Below, in pieces: positions 52,746 through 61,883 of a stretch of 64,000 nucleotides of DNA (its first letter is position 1; each line of letters opens with the position of its first letter). The stretch is from Chroococcidiopsidaceae cyanobacterium CP_BM_ER_R8_30 (GTDB taxonomy: Bacteria; Cyanobacteriota; Cyanobacteriia; Cyanobacteriales; Chroococcidiopsidaceae). The stretch lies in the NCBI GenBank assembly GCA_019244235.1, contig JAFASY010000297.1:1-64000 (forward strand), given 5' to 3'. The notes under the pieces are model-generated. The model had not been told where the DNA came from. It did no database searches and worked only from the letters and a program-made list of their open reading frames with translations. Made by a program: the position numbers and the translations under genes.

Positions 52746-53834
52746 TCAGTAGGGCACGACCCCTTCGCGAGGCATTTCCGTAAATGTAATCTTATACTCT
52801 GTTCCCTTATCTCTGTTAAGCTCGATAGTTCCTCCCAGTTGCGCAGTTAACGCATTGACCAGTTGTAGTCCTAGAGACTCTGTATGCTTAAAGTCTAAGT
52901 CTTGGGGAAAACCGATACCATTGTCACTGATAGCAAGGCTAAATTTGCCGTCATCCTCTGAACAAAAGTTGATGTAGACTTCACCCGATCTACCTTCAGG
53001 GAAGCCATATTTAAATGCATTCAATACGAGTTCATTGATAATCAAGCCACAAGCAATTGCTGTCCCAAGGCTCAAGAAAGCCCGCTCGGCAATTACCCGA
53101 ATATCAATGGTATCTGAATCAACCTGGTACGAAGACATTAAATCAGCTACAAGTCCTTTGATGTAGTCAGCAAAGTCTATTTGTGCCAAGTTTTCGGATA
53201 AATACAGCTTTTCATGAACAAGCGCCATTGATTCAATTCGATTTTGGCTGATTTTGAATACCTCCCGGCATCGTTCGTCTTGGATAGAATTTGACTGTAG
53301 GCTTAAGAGACTGGAAATTATCTGAAAGTTGTTTTTAACGCGGTGATGAACTTCTTTCAAGAGGACTTCTTTTTCCTGGAGCGATGCTTTAATTTGAGCC
53401 TCTGTTCGCTCATGCTCGGCCAACTTTTGGGCTGTTGCCTCTTCGACCAGTTGTTCCGCTCGATGCTTGTTAAGCGCCATTTCAATGGCAATCCGCAAAT
53501 CTCGATCAGCAAACGGCTTAATAATATAACCGAAGGCTTCCGTCACCTTAGCTCTGTCCAGGGTGGCTTCGTCAGAGTGCGCGGTGAGATACACCACCGG
53601 AATTTTGAACTCCTCCCGGATGCGGGCAGCAGCTGTGACTCCATCTATGTCACCCTTTTTTAGGGTGATATCCATTAGCACCAAGTCGGGAGAGCTTTTG
53701 GCAACACTCTTAATCGCTGCACTTCCTGAAGCTACTTTGTCAACCACGGTGTACCCAAGTTGATTCAGTTGTTCTTTAATCGCTGTGGAGGTAATCACCT
53801 CATCTTCTACAACAAGAATCTTTGCAGCTGACAC
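52746..53834 (-). CDS. Response regulator-histidine kinase hybrid (HisKA_2 type)
   Basis: 362-aa soluble signalling protein. The receiver domain (1-125) has AKILVVEDEVI, Asp55 in LVLMDITLKKG and Lys in GYIIKPFADRDL. A coiled linker leads to the HisKA_2 box [20 protein letters not shown] with the phospho-His, then an ATPase domain (NELVLNAFKYGFPEG, LAISDNGIGFP). A receiver in front of the kinase suggests it is driven by another kinase, likely the ethylene-receptor-like kinase 30 bp upstream in the same operon. Confidence 0.92.
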   Translation of the reverse strand: MSAAKILVVEDEVITSTAIKEQLNQLGYTVVDKVASGSAAIKSVAKSSPDLVLMDITLKKGDIDGVTAAARIREEFKIPVVYLTAHSDEATLDRAKVTEAFGYIIKPFADRDLRIAIEMALNKHRAEQLVEEATAQKLAEHERTEAQIKASLQEKEVLLKEVHHRVKNNFQIISSLLSLQSNSIQDERCREVFKISQNRIESMALVHEKLYLSENLAQIDFADYIKGLVADLMSSYQVDSDTIDIRVIAERAFLSLGTAIACGLIINELVLNAFKYGFPEGRSGEVYINFCSEDDGKFSLAISDNGIGFPQDLDFKHTESLGLQLVNALTAQLGGTIELNRDKGTEYKITFTEMPREGVVPY

Positions 53835-53864
53835 ATCGCACCTTCCTTGATGGAGGTTAACCTC

Positions 53865-55649
53865 CTAAACGCCAAAGCAAATCCTAAAGTCAGCTCCCGG
53901 ACCGCCAATGGACCCGGAAGCAACATCTAGGCTACCAAACACAATGCCAGAATTCGATTCAGGCAAAGCGGCGATCGCCGCTTTGCCTTTCTTGAGTTCG
54001 AGTGTCCCTTCAAGTTGTTCAGTAGCCAGAGCATGAACGAGGCAAAGCCCCAAAGACTTTTGCTGTTGGAAATCAGGCTTTTGCGTAAACCCAATACCAT
54101 TATCACGGACAATCAGTTCAAAATTCCTCTCCTTGGTCGCGTAAAATTGAACTGTAATCTCACCAGACAGACCCGATGGAAAAGCGTGTTTGAGAGAATT
54201 TGAAACAAGTTCATTAATAATTAAGCCACAGTGAATTGCTGTGTTGATATCTAAGTAAAGCGGTTCAACATCAACCTTAAAGCTAATCAAATTTGTATTA
54301 ACGCTCTGGGAAATGCATATGACTTGGACAAGGCTCTGAATGTAATCTCTAAAGTCAATTTTGTCGAAATTTTTGGAGCTATAGAGTTTTTCGTGGATGA
54401 GCGCCATTGATTGAATGCGATCGCGGCTCTCTTTCAGCACTGTCAAAGTAGGTAGATCATTAACGTAACGGGATTGGAGATAAAGGAGTCCCGATACAAC
54501 CTGTAAATTATTCTTAACCCGATGGTGCACTTCCTTAAGCAAGAGTTCTTTTTCTTGTGCTGCTGCAGCTGTAGCTGCGAGCGATGCTTGAAGTCGCTCC
54601 TCAACGTGTATGCGCTCGTTGATTTCGCAGCTCAGCTTCTCCGCTAGGAAACGGTAGCGCTGCACACTTTGGCGTAGTTTTTTCTCTGCCTGCTTGCGCT
54701 CGCTGATGTCTTCAACCACAGAAATGAAATATTGCGGCTTTCCTGGCTGCTGCGGCTGCAGCGAAGGTTCGCGCACGAGCGCCACGGTTAAATTAATCCA
54801 GACATAGGAGCCGTCTTTCCGGATATAGCGCTTTTCCATCGAGTAAGTCTGGATTTTGCCTGCCAACAGTTGATGAACATTCTCAAGGTCAGCTTCGAGG
54901 TCGTTAGGGTGAGTAATGTCTTGAAAAGTTCGCGCTTCTAGCTCTTTTTGCGAATAACCAACAATGTCGCAAAGTTTTTGATTGACCAATAGCCACTTTC
55001 CCTCTAAGTTTACCTGAGCAATGCCGACAGCAGCCTGATTGAACGTAGCCCGAAATTGCTCTTCACTCGCAGCTGCAGCTGCAGCAGTCCTTTTCAGTTT
55101 TTCCTCAGCCTGCTCACGCTCATGGATTTGTCCCTTCAAAGTAGAATTAGCAATACTCAGCTCACTGGTTCTTTCGGCAATCCGGAGTTCCAATTCCTCC
55201 TTTAAATGGCGTAGAGCCTCCTCTGTTCGCTTGTGTTCTTGAATTCGGAACGCCAATTCCTGGTTGGCTGCTTCTAATTGAGTGGGGCTTGGCAGAGCCA
55301 GTGCTTTAGGAATCAGTGGTGCTAGTTCTACCGCCGTTGCTACTGAGATCACAGCCGTGAGAGCTTTCAATAAGCCTGATAACCAATAGGTAGGGTGCCA
55401 TAGCGTCCAAATGTTCATCACATGAGTCGTGCCACAAGCGATGATAAAGCCTCCAAACAACAAGAACATCTGTTTGAAAGGGAGATCTTGTCTCTGCCGC
55501 ACAAAATAGACCAACATCAGCGGAATGGAATAATAGGCCAGTGCTATGAGCACGTCCGCCAGAATGTGCAGCCCAACTAGTCTTGGTTGCCAGAGATAGC
55601 AATGTCCGTGCGGAATGAACTGGCTTGAGAATAAAAAGTCATTCATCAA
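53865..55649 (-). CDS. Ethylene-receptor-like sensor histidine kinase with PAS domain
   Basis: 594-aa membrane kinase. The first ~110 residues hold three helices with every residue known to matter for Cu(I)/ethylene binding in ETR1, each offset by 7: Asp32, Tyr39, Ile42, Pro43, Cys72 and His76 ([31 protein letters not shown]). A coiled coil, a PAS domain (about 190-320, [13 protein letters not shown]), a HisKA_2 box ([19 protein letters not shown]) and an ATPase domain ([23 protein letters not shown]) follow. Synechocystis SynEtr1 is the established relative. The ATPase end holds an unusual ~30-aa insertion around a 28-bp palindrome. Confidence 0.92.
   Translation of the reverse strand: MMNDFLFSSQFIPHGHCYLWQPRLVGLHILADVLIALAYYSIPLMLVYFVRQRQDLPFKQMFLLFGGFIIACGTTHVMNIWTLWHPTYWLSGLLKALTAVISVATAVELAPLIPKALALPSPTQLEAANQELAFRIQEHKRTEEALRHLKEELELRIAERTSELSIANSTLKGQIHEREQAEEKLKRTAAAAAASEEQFRATFNQAAVGIAQVNLEGKWLLVNQKLCDIVGYSQKELEARTFQDITHPNDLEADLENVHQLLAGKIQTYSMEKRYIRKDGSYVWINLTVALVREPSLQPQQPGKPQYFISVVEDISERKQAEKKLRQSVQRYRFLAEKLSCEINERIHVEERLQASLAATAAAAQEKELLLKEVHHRVKNNLQVVSGLLYLQSRYVNDLPTLTVLKESRDRIQSMALIHEKLYSSKNFDKIDFRDYIQSLVQVICISQSVNTNLISFKVDVEPLYLDINTAIHCGLIINELVSNSLKHAFPSGLSGEITVQFYATKERNFELIVRDNGIGFTQKPDFQQQKSLGLCLVHALATEQLEGTLELKKGKAAIAALPESNSGIVFGSLDVASGSIGGPGADFRICFGV
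53961..53988. repeat. 28-bp perfect palindrome centred on HIP1, inside the kinase gene
   Basis: Arms AGGCAAAGCGGCGA / TCGCCGCTTTGCCT with no loop; the HIP1 octamer GCGATCGC is the exact centre (53971-53978). It encodes part of an extra segment ([13 protein letters not shown]) not seen in the paralogous kinase at 52746-53834. Confidence 0.85.
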
Positions 55650-55923
55650 TCTCTGCCTAAAATTTTTGGTCTTCTGGCACTAGTCTTTTACACTCTGTTA
55701 GAACTCACTCTTCGTTCCCACTACCTCTTACCTTTGACCAATAACTCTATGATTTAAAAGAACCTATGACATCCATAGTAGAAAGTGTGACTTAGAGTTT
55801 CTTGCGTAAAATTACGGAAAATCGAGCAAAATTTCTTGAAGCTAACCTCTGGATATGCCACTCCCTACCCAGAATGAGATGGGAGCATGAGAGCCAACGT
55901 GATTTATCTGATGAGACGCGGGA

Positions 55924-56283
55924 CTATAGAGTTTTTGTGTAGCAAACTTCGTAGAGTACCGGACTCATTTTGGCAATCTTTAAGACTTCAGCATGCAGAT
56001 ATTGATATCGCTCGTTGATTTTTACACTCTTAAGCATGCTTTCTATACTTTCTACACTACTCCACTGAGCATAGTTTGCTCCATGTTTTCCGTCTAGACT
56101 TTTATGAAAATTTGCTGAGATGAAGCCTAACTGTTTACACATCACATCTTCGGTAATTGACACCCACAGTTCCGTCAAACGCTGCTGATTTTCGGGTTCA
56201 ACAGTAAAAACATTGATCAAAGTAACAATATCCAGATTTTTTGAAATCGTGGTCATCCGTTCATTGTTGATAAATGCGGTCAT
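55924..56283 (-). CDS. Antibiotic biosynthesis monooxygenase (ABM) domain protein
   Basis: 119-aa ferredoxin-like-fold protein of the ABM superfamily, which includes small cofactor-free monooxygenases and heme-degrading enzymes. VTLINVFTVEPENQQRLTEL is the first strand-helix, CKQLGFISANFHKSLDGKHG the second and NYAQWSSVESIESML the end of the domain. No metal motif is visible. Single gene with long flanks on both sides. Substrate unknown. Confidence 0.85.
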   Translation of the reverse strand: MTAFINNERMTTISKNLDIVTLINVFTVEPENQQRLTELWVSITEDVMCKQLGFISANFHKSLDGKHGANYAQWSSVESIESMLKSVKINERYQYLHAEVLKIAKMSPVLYEVCYTKTL

Positions 56284-56558
56284 TCTAAATCTCCTGTAAA
56301 GCTATATTCTTTCTTAAAAGATATTCATTCAAAACACTAAAAAACCAACTATTTAACCAATTGGCAAAGAGGTTATCCATAACTCACTAGCTTCTTAAGC
56401 TTTACCATAATTATTGCTGCAACTAAGTCTAAGCTTAGTCTAAAACTTGTACATTTTATGCCTACAGAGTATATTTCCCATAGTCATCTTAAGATGTCTC
56501 TTGAAACTCATGATGTAGTAGCCTAATGTCCAAGCAAGGATAAGGATACGTAGGAAAC

Positions 56559-57896
56559 GTGAAAAACCAATTGCTAAACAAACTGAGACTTGGCTTAGCG
56601 GTATCGGTTGCCAAGACAGTAACGTCTCTGGTTCGCATACTGCGCTTAGGCGCGGCTAGTGTTCTACCAGGCGAAATTGCGAGCCGAATTCAGCCCCAAC
56701 TGCTGGAAAAACTCAGCTCTCAGGTAGTCCAGGGCATGATTCTGATAGCCGGGACAAATGGTAAAACCACGACTTCGCTGCTCTTACGCACAATGCTGGA
56801 GCGAAAGGGCTACAGGGTTGCTCACAATGCAACAGGAGCTAATTTGTTGAATGGCTTAACTACGGCTCTGCTTGAAAATACCAATCTGTTTGGTCATTTG
56901 ACAGTTGATTACGCGATTTTAGAAGTGGATGAGAATGTGCTACCGAAGGTTCTGTCGTCCCTTCAACCCAAGATTATCCTCTGCTTGAACCTATTTCGGG
57001 ATCAGCTCGACAGATATGGAGAGGTAGACATAATTAACCAACGCTGGAGAGAGGCGATCGCAACCCTCCCTCTAGAAACTATTGTGATTCCGAATGCTGA
57101 TGACCCTACCTTATCCTACCTCGGTCAACATCTACCTCAACAGGTGTTATTCTTCGGGCTAAACGAACCAGAGCAATATCTGGATGAAATTCCCCATGCT
57201 GTCGATTCTATCTACTGTCCCAATTGTGGTCATGCATTGATATATCAAGGTGTCTATCTCTCACACCTAGGAGATTTCCACTGTCCTAGCTGCGGCTTTA
57301 GCAAAGGTAAATTGGCACTCGATAGCTGCAATTGGCCTCAGATTTTGATTGGGCTGTACAACAAATACAACACCTTGGCAGCCATACTCGCTGCCCAACA
57401 GTTAGGTGTAGATGAAGCCAGCATCCGTGACACTATTGCTAACTTTCATGCAGCTTTTGGACGGGCAGAAGAGCTAAAAGTCAGCGGTAAGCAAGTCCGA
57501 ATTCTGTTATCGAAAAATCCAGTTGGCATGAATGAAACAATTCGTGCTGTCCAGCAAGTATCTGGACAGACAACGCTTTTGGTGTTAAACGACCGGATAC
57601 CCGATGGCACTGACGTATCCTGGATTTGGGATGTAGATACAGAAAAGTTAGTTGAGCAGGGCGGAACTTTGATTGTTAGTGGCGATCGCGTTTATGACAT
57701 GGCGCTGCGACTGCGCTATAGCCAAAATGGCAATTGCCCCAACAACCATTTACAACTGATTATTAAAGAAGATCTACGTGATGCCATCGCTACTGCCTTA
57801 GAACAGACTCCAGACGGGGAAACTCTGCATATTCTGCCAACTTATTCCGCCATGCTAGAGGTGCGAGAAGTATTGACTGGTCGCAAGATTTTATAA
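56559..57896 (+). CDS. murT: Lipid II isoglutaminyl synthase, MurT subunit
   Basis: 445-aa Mur-ligase-like subunit that activates lipid II D-Glu for amidation. The ATP site is LIAGTNGKTTTSLLLRTML. The central domain has a four-Cys zinc ribbon (YCPNCGHAL and FHCPSCGFSKG), a MurT hallmark. The C-terminal DUF1727 domain includes LLSKNPVGMNETIRAV and LLVLNDRIPDGTDVSWIWD. The start is GTG 56559. The gatD gene follows after 19 bp. Confidence 0.95.
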   Translation: MKNQLLNKLRLGLAVSVAKTVTSLVRILRLGAASVLPGEIASRIQPQLLEKLSSQVVQGMILIAGTNGKTTTSLLLRTMLERKGYRVAHNATGANLLNGLTTALLENTNLFGHLTVDYAILEVDENVLPKVLSSLQPKIILCLNLFRDQLDRYGEVDIINQRWREAIATLPLETIVIPNADDPTLSYLGQHLPQQVLFFGLNEPEQYLDEIPHAVDSIYCPNCGHALIYQGVYLSHLGDFHCPSCGFSKGKLALDSCNWPQILIGLYNKYNTLAAILAAQQLGVDEASIRDTIANFHAAFGRAEELKVSGKQVRILLSKNPVGMNETIRAVQQVSGQTTLLVLNDRIPDGTDVSWIWDVDTEKLVEQGGTLIVSGDRVYDMALRLRYSQNGNCPNNHLQLIIKEDLRDAIATALEQTPDGETLHILPTYSAMLEVREVLTGRKIL

Positions 57897-57915
57897 CCTG
57901 GGAGAAATCAAGAAA

Positions 57916-58698
57916 TTGGAAATTATAATTGGCTGGCTCTACCCAACACTAATGAGTACCTACGGTGATCGCGGTAATGTCATCTGCCTTGAGCGGCGCT
58001 TATCATGGCGAGGGTATGAAGTCAAAGTGATGCCACTCGATCAGAGTGCTACAGCAACTGACATCTCCCAGGTAGACTTGCTGGTTGGTGGCGGGGCACA
58101 AGATCGGCAGCAAGAGATTGTCATGCGGGATCTTAAAGGAAGCAAGGCAGAGGCTTTGCGAGACAGAATTGAGAGGGGCACTCCTGGTATCTTCACCTGT
58201 GGTGCCCCCCAGCTTTTAGGACACTACTACGAGCCAGCTTTGGGTGTGCGGATTACTGGGCTGGGGCTATTTGATTTTGTCTCAGTCCATCCAGGACCAA
58301 ACGCCCGTCGCTGCATTGGTAATCTTGTGATTCGAGTGACAGCCACCACCTTAGCACAGGAACTAGAAGCTATAACAGATTCCACACCCTACCTGATTGG
58401 CTTTGAAAATCATGGGGGTCGTACCAAGCTTGGTCAGGTAGAACCACTGGGACAGGTATTACAAGGATTAGGCAACAACGGTGAGGATGGGACAGAAGGG
58501 GCAGTTTATCGAAATGCGATCGCTACCTATTCCCACGGTCCTCTTTTGCCCAAAAATCCTTTTCTCGCTGATTGGTTGCTTCAAACGGCACTCACCCAAA
58601 AGTATCAAAAGCCAATATCACTCGCACCCCTAGATGACACCCTCGCTACTCAAGCACGGGAAGCAATGTTTAAACGCCTCCGTGTCAGAGCTGGATAA
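57916..58698 (+). CDS. gatD: Lipid II isoglutaminyl synthase, GatD subunit
   Basis: 260-aa class I glutamine amidotransferase that supplies ammonia to MurT. The nucleophile Cys is in GIFTCGAPQLLGHYYE and the catalytic His in IGFENHGGRTKLG; LMSTYGDRGNVICLERRLSW is the family opening. The start is TTG 57916 with GGAGAAATCAAGAAA upstream. Together with MurT it makes D-isoglutamine in peptidoglycan stems. Confidence 0.95.
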   Translation: MEIIIGWLYPTLMSTYGDRGNVICLERRLSWRGYEVKVMPLDQSATATDISQVDLLVGGGAQDRQQEIVMRDLKGSKAEALRDRIERGTPGIFTCGAPQLLGHYYEPALGVRITGLGLFDFVSVHPGPNARRCIGNLVIRVTATTLAQELEAITDSTPYLIGFENHGGRTKLGQVEPLGQVLQGLGNNGEDGTEGAVYRNAIATYSHGPLLPKNPFLADWLLQTALTQKYQKPISLAPLDDTLATQAREAMFKRLRVRAG

Positions 58699-58729
58699 CT
58701 ACCTTGCTTGCTAACCTGCAACGATGATT

Positions 58730-59062
58730 TCATCGACAGGCTTGGTCTATGTAGCGGTTAACTGCCCTTAATCCTTGGACAGAATAATCTAGAGCATTAC
58801 TAAGAACCTGGCTCTCTTCACTAACCTTCTTTAAGTTATCCACTGCCGATTGCAAAGAGTCTTTAGCACTATGTGCTCCATCACAACCTCTATCAGCAAT
58901 CAGCATTCCCGGTTGAATAGGTTGTTGTAACTGCTTTATAGATTGAGAATTTTGGCTAGATTGATAACTCAATACAGGACTGACAGATGAAAACACGATT
59001 AATCCAATTGCAGCGATAACTGTAATAACTAAATATTTCCTCAGACGCATCTCACTCTCCAT
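58730..59062 (-). CDS. Small exported hypothetical protein
   Basis: 110 aa, or 105 from the second Met (MRLRKYLVITVIAAIGLIVF). Clear signal peptide, then a mature part of about 75 residues with two cysteines (DRGCDGAHS, DQACR) that may pair, and a helical middle (KDSLQSAVDNLKKVSEESQV). Not recognised as a family. Converges with gatD. Confidence 0.6.
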   Translation of the reverse strand: MESEMRLRKYLVITVIAAIGLIVFSSVSPVLSYQSSQNSQSIKQLQQPIQPGMLIADRGCDGAHSAKDSLQSAVDNLKKVSEESQVLSNALDYSVQGLRAVNRYIDQACR

Positions 59063-59339
59063 ACAACTCTTGATGGCGTGCTATTATTAGTACGCTAGCA
59101 CTAGTTCTCAGATTTTAGTCTAACGATACCTCAAGCGCTCAAGATTTAAACTCTATCGAAAGTCTAAAACTTTAGAACTAGTAGGAAATACAGTCCTCAT
59201 TTTTACAAGTTAAGCTGATTAACATCATTAGATATAGCTAGCTTGAACAGAAAGAGGCAGCATTTAGAGAGACCGTATTTCTTTTTTAATTGCTGTTGTC
59301 TAAGAGATCATTTGGGGGTGAACAATTACAATTTGTTGA
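59063..59339. other. Gene-free stretch
   Basis: 277 bp, AT-rich. I see no ORF, RNA gene or repeat to report. Confidence 0.4.
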
Positions 59340-59351
59340 TGTTATTGAAAT

Positions 59352-59540
59352 CCTCTGGATGGCTCTGTTGCAAAAACTCGTTTCAACCCTTATTGTGTGA
59401 AGGGAGTAGGGAAAGGTGTGGTGACTGGCGCACCAGGTACGATTGTCAATGCCATGCAAAATGCCCTAACTCCACTGGGCGTATATCTCATTGATGAGAG
59501 CCCTGATTCTCCGATTGTACTTAATCTAATGTGGTTAATG
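59352..59540 (+). pseudogene. Molybdopterin hydroxylase (xanthine dehydrogenase-type) C-terminal remnant, tentative
   Basis: The frame from about 59352 reads LDGSVAKTRFNPYCVKGVGK, then VTGAPGTIVNAMQNALTPLG and DESPDSP. This resembles the conserved end of Mo-hydroxylase large subunits (KGVGEGG-x-x-GAP-x-x-xNA-x-x-DAL-x-PLGV). The catalytic Glu of GEGG would be the Lys of GKGV here. There is no proper start and the rest of the ~700-aa protein is absent. Identification rests on about 45 residues. Confidence 0.4.
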
Positions 59541-59583
59541 ACAAGGTTAAAAAACGGGAGTTTGCAGTTACGTTCTTGTAACT

Positions 59584-60543
59584 TTAGTTGCGGCCAGGAC
59601 GTGCCGCTGGTCGCAGAGCGGCGCTAGCAAGCAGACTAACGAAGGCAGTGGTGAAAACCGTGAAGTACGAAGGCTCTGGCACCGGCAACGGATCAGCAAA
59701 TACGCCAAGATTGTTGCCAACGTAGCGTTCTGTGCCGTCGCTCGGTCGATTGATGATTTCAGCGCCGCCCTTGCCGTCTGACTTGACCAGCGCCGTTGAG
59801 CCACCGCCATCCAGGTTGACTCCCTGGTAAGCTCCGAGCGCCAGTAGTAAATCAGCGGCGTCAGAGGTCGTCACGCCAGCGCTGTACCCTGGCTGCCGCC
59901 CGTCGATAGTGGCGAGGTAGAGGTATCGACCATCCTGCGATAAACCGACATCCGTGCGCGGGTCGAGCCCGAATGGGTCGTGCGGTGCGCCAGTGGGTGT
60001 AGTGGAGGAGACGTTCACGCCATCTGACACGATCAGGTTGCCGGAGACGGCGTTGAAAACGTTTGATAAATCTATCGTTCCCGTCGTGCTAGGCGGGAGG
60101 ATGCTTGCCTTGTTTGCGGCTGAGATCAGCAAGGATGCTGCAGCGTCGTCACTGCCGAACGCCGGGGGCGAGACCTCGGTTCCGTCCGACACTGACAGCC
60201 CTATCAGGCTTTTCGGTTCCGGTGTCGCGTTGCAGCAAGGTGCGAAAAAGTTGGCATTGGTCGCGACCTGACTGCCGGAGGAAAGTAGGAATTGGCTGTT
60301 TGTCTGGGCAATCGTGTCCTGAGGGCCTGAATGCGGAGTTACCTCAAATCGAATGTCCGGCGCTGCCAAGTCGATCCGGTCGATATAGGCTTGGCTGTCA
60401 GACAAAGTAGCTTGTGTGCCATCGATACCCACGAACTCCGGATTCCAGCCACTCAGGCTGATCTGGGTGGCATTAGCCGAACCTGCAATTCCAAAGCCAA
60501 AGATGATACAGATGGCAAAACAATAACGTGAGGACTTAAACAC
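59584..60543 (-). CDS. Phosphodiester glycosidase family (NAGPA domain) protein with PEP-CTERM tag
   Basis: 319-aa exported protein. Start GTG 60543 has AAGGAGGAATC upstream; a signal peptide follows (YCFAICIIFGFGIAGSANA). The NAGPA domain shows TIDGRQPGYSAGVTTSDAAD, LGAYQGVNLDGGGSTALV and RPSDGTERYVGNNLGVF. The PEP-CTERM tag is VPEPSYFTVF, a hydrophobic helix and a basic end. Such enzymes remove sugar caps from phosphodiesters. GC content is clearly above that of its neighbours, which suggests transfer. Confidence 0.88.
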   Translation of the reverse strand: MFKSSRYCFAICIIFGFGIAGSANATQISLSGWNPEFVGIDGTQATLSDSQAYIDRIDLAAPDIRFEVTPHSGPQDTIAQTNSQFLLSSGSQVATNANFFAPCCNATPEPKSLIGLSVSDGTEVSPPAFGSDDAAASLLISAANKASILPPSTTGTIDLSNVFNAVSGNLIVSDGVNVSSTTPTGAPHDPFGLDPRTDVGLSQDGRYLYLATIDGRQPGYSAGVTTSDAADLLLALGAYQGVNLDGGGSTALVKSDGKGGAEIINRPSDGTERYVGNNLGVFADPLPVPEPSYFTVFTTAFVSLLASAALRPAARPGRN

Positions 60544-60735
60544 GATTCCTCCTTCATTTTTGTGTAGCAGCAAAAGATTTATGACAGTTTATTTGGTTGT
60601 TCTCGCACAGCCTAAAATCTAGAGTAGAGCTACAGTTTTAAGGAATATTTATGCCTTTTATAAGAAAAGCTTAAATTCTCGCTGACTCTACATCAAAACG
60701 GCTTTGTCAACTTAATCGAACCAGTTTAAAATTAG

Positions 60736-61503
60736 GGCATTGCAGGTTAGGCAGTTGCTTTAGTAGAATAGATGGAAAATGAAAACTTAATTAATCTACA
60801 TGAATTGTCCGAGAGGTGATTCTTCTAAAATCCGCAAGTTAGGTTATCAAGATGAAAAACAAAGATTTAAATGTAATGAGTGCGGTCGCGTTTGGAGAGC
60901 ATCATCCACACAAAGAGGTTACCCAACTGAAGTTAAACAGTTGTGCATCAAAATGTATCTGAGCGGCATGGGATTTCGTGGCATTGAACGAGTGACTGAG
61001 AGCCATCACACTACAATTATTGACTGGGTTCGAGAAGCTGAGGCTCAACTGACTGAAGATGAGGAAGCTGGGCTACCTGAAGTTGCAGAACTCGATAAAC
61101 TCCAAACCTTTGTGGGCAGCAAAAAGAACAAGGTTTGGCTTTGGACAGCGCTCAATCACTATCAATCGGGAATTCTAGCCATAACAGTTGGGGATAGAAG
61201 TGGTAAGACTTTCTCAAAATTATGGGAGAACTGGGGCAGTAAATGGTATCTGACTGATGGATATTGCGTTTATGCTAACTTCATTGACCCAGCGAAGCAT
61301 TTAGTAATGAAACAGACCAAAATGACACGGGTAGAAGGAGAAAATACACGGTTGCGACACTATCTAGCTCGATGACATCGCGCTACGTTGTGTTACTCAA
61401 AATCGATAGAAGTGCTGAGGTGTTCAGTCCGTTTACTCATACATTACCTACGATTTAAAACGGTTCCCCTTATCTACCAAGCAACTGCTTAACCTGCAAT
61501 GCC
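60736..61503 (+). mobile_element. IS1-family insertion sequence
   Basis: 768 bp bounded by 25-bp terminal inverted repeats with one mismatch: GGCATTGCAGGTTAGGCAGT.. (60736-60760) and its complement at 61479-61503. It carries one transposase ORF with a nonsense codon. No target-site duplication is visible in the flanks, so the outside sequence has been rearranged since insertion. Confidence 0.85.
60800..61492 (+). pseudogene. IS1-type transposase, in-frame stop
   Basis: The InsA-like zinc part (CPRGDSSKIRKLGYQDEKQR, FKCNECGRVWRAS) and the InsB DDE part (VWLWTALNHYQSGILAITVG, KWYLTDGYCVYANF) are in one frame, as in cyanobacterial IS1 copies. A TGA at 61373-61375 follows RHYLAR, and the same frame continues HRATLCYSKSIEVL to a TAA at 61490-61492. 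The first 191 residues contain most catalytic residues but lack the final Glu region, so it is probably inactive. Confidence 0.88.
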
Positions 61504-61641
61504 GCGGTTTCTACCTGGCATCTTCGGGGCATGACACCAGAGCAATTCAGGCTTATCTGATCTGGGACACAAGAACATTCAGCACACCGTTCGCTACACG
61601 GAATTGTCCCCTAAGCGTTTCAAGGATTTTTGGACAGGCTG
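61504..61641 (+). pseudogene. Tyrosine recombinase/integrase C-terminal remnant
   Basis: Two frames together read CGFYLASSGHDTRAIQAYL and LGHKNIQHTVRYTELSPKRF plus KDFWTG stop. This is the end of a phage-integrase-type recombinase, with the LGH box and the nucleophile Tyr in RYTE. A frameshift near 61556 separates the halves, and the rest is cut off by the IS1-type element. Confidence 0.8.
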
Positions 61642-61689
61642 AAACCAACGAGAGTTCTCCGGGAACGTTAGGTAAGGAGAGAAAGCCAC

Positions 61690-61883
61690 TTGAGTAATGA
61701 AGTGAGATACGAAACTACTTGGGAAAATGTCGATTGGCAAGAGATGAAATCGACATTAGCTGCCGATTGCTTTGATAATGGACGAACCCCAAGACAACTG
61801 CGAGAATCCTTTAAAAATAGCTATGCCACTGTCATTGCCTATGCTGAGGAGCGCATGATCGGTACTGCCCGAGTACTCTCTGA
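61690..61883 (+). pseudogene. GNAT acetyltransferase, 5' fragment
   Basis: About 64 codons: VRYETTWENVDWQEMKSTLA, then RQLRESFKNSYATVIAYAEE and RMIGTARVLSE. It matches the first two strands and helices of a GNAT protein up to G-T-A-R-V-L-S, where the family continues to the acetyl-CoA loop. At about 61883 it runs straight into tnpB sequence. Different family branch from the fragment at 44211. Confidence 0.75.

Noticed and set aside
59243-59494. 83-codon ORF downstream of the small exported protein
   Set aside because: Composition and frame look random, and it overlaps in another frame the segment that resembles a Mo-hydroxylase end.
60727-61512. Target-site duplication of the IS1-type element
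   Set aside because: The bases just outside the two terminal repeats (AAAATTAGG and GCGGTTTCT) do not match.
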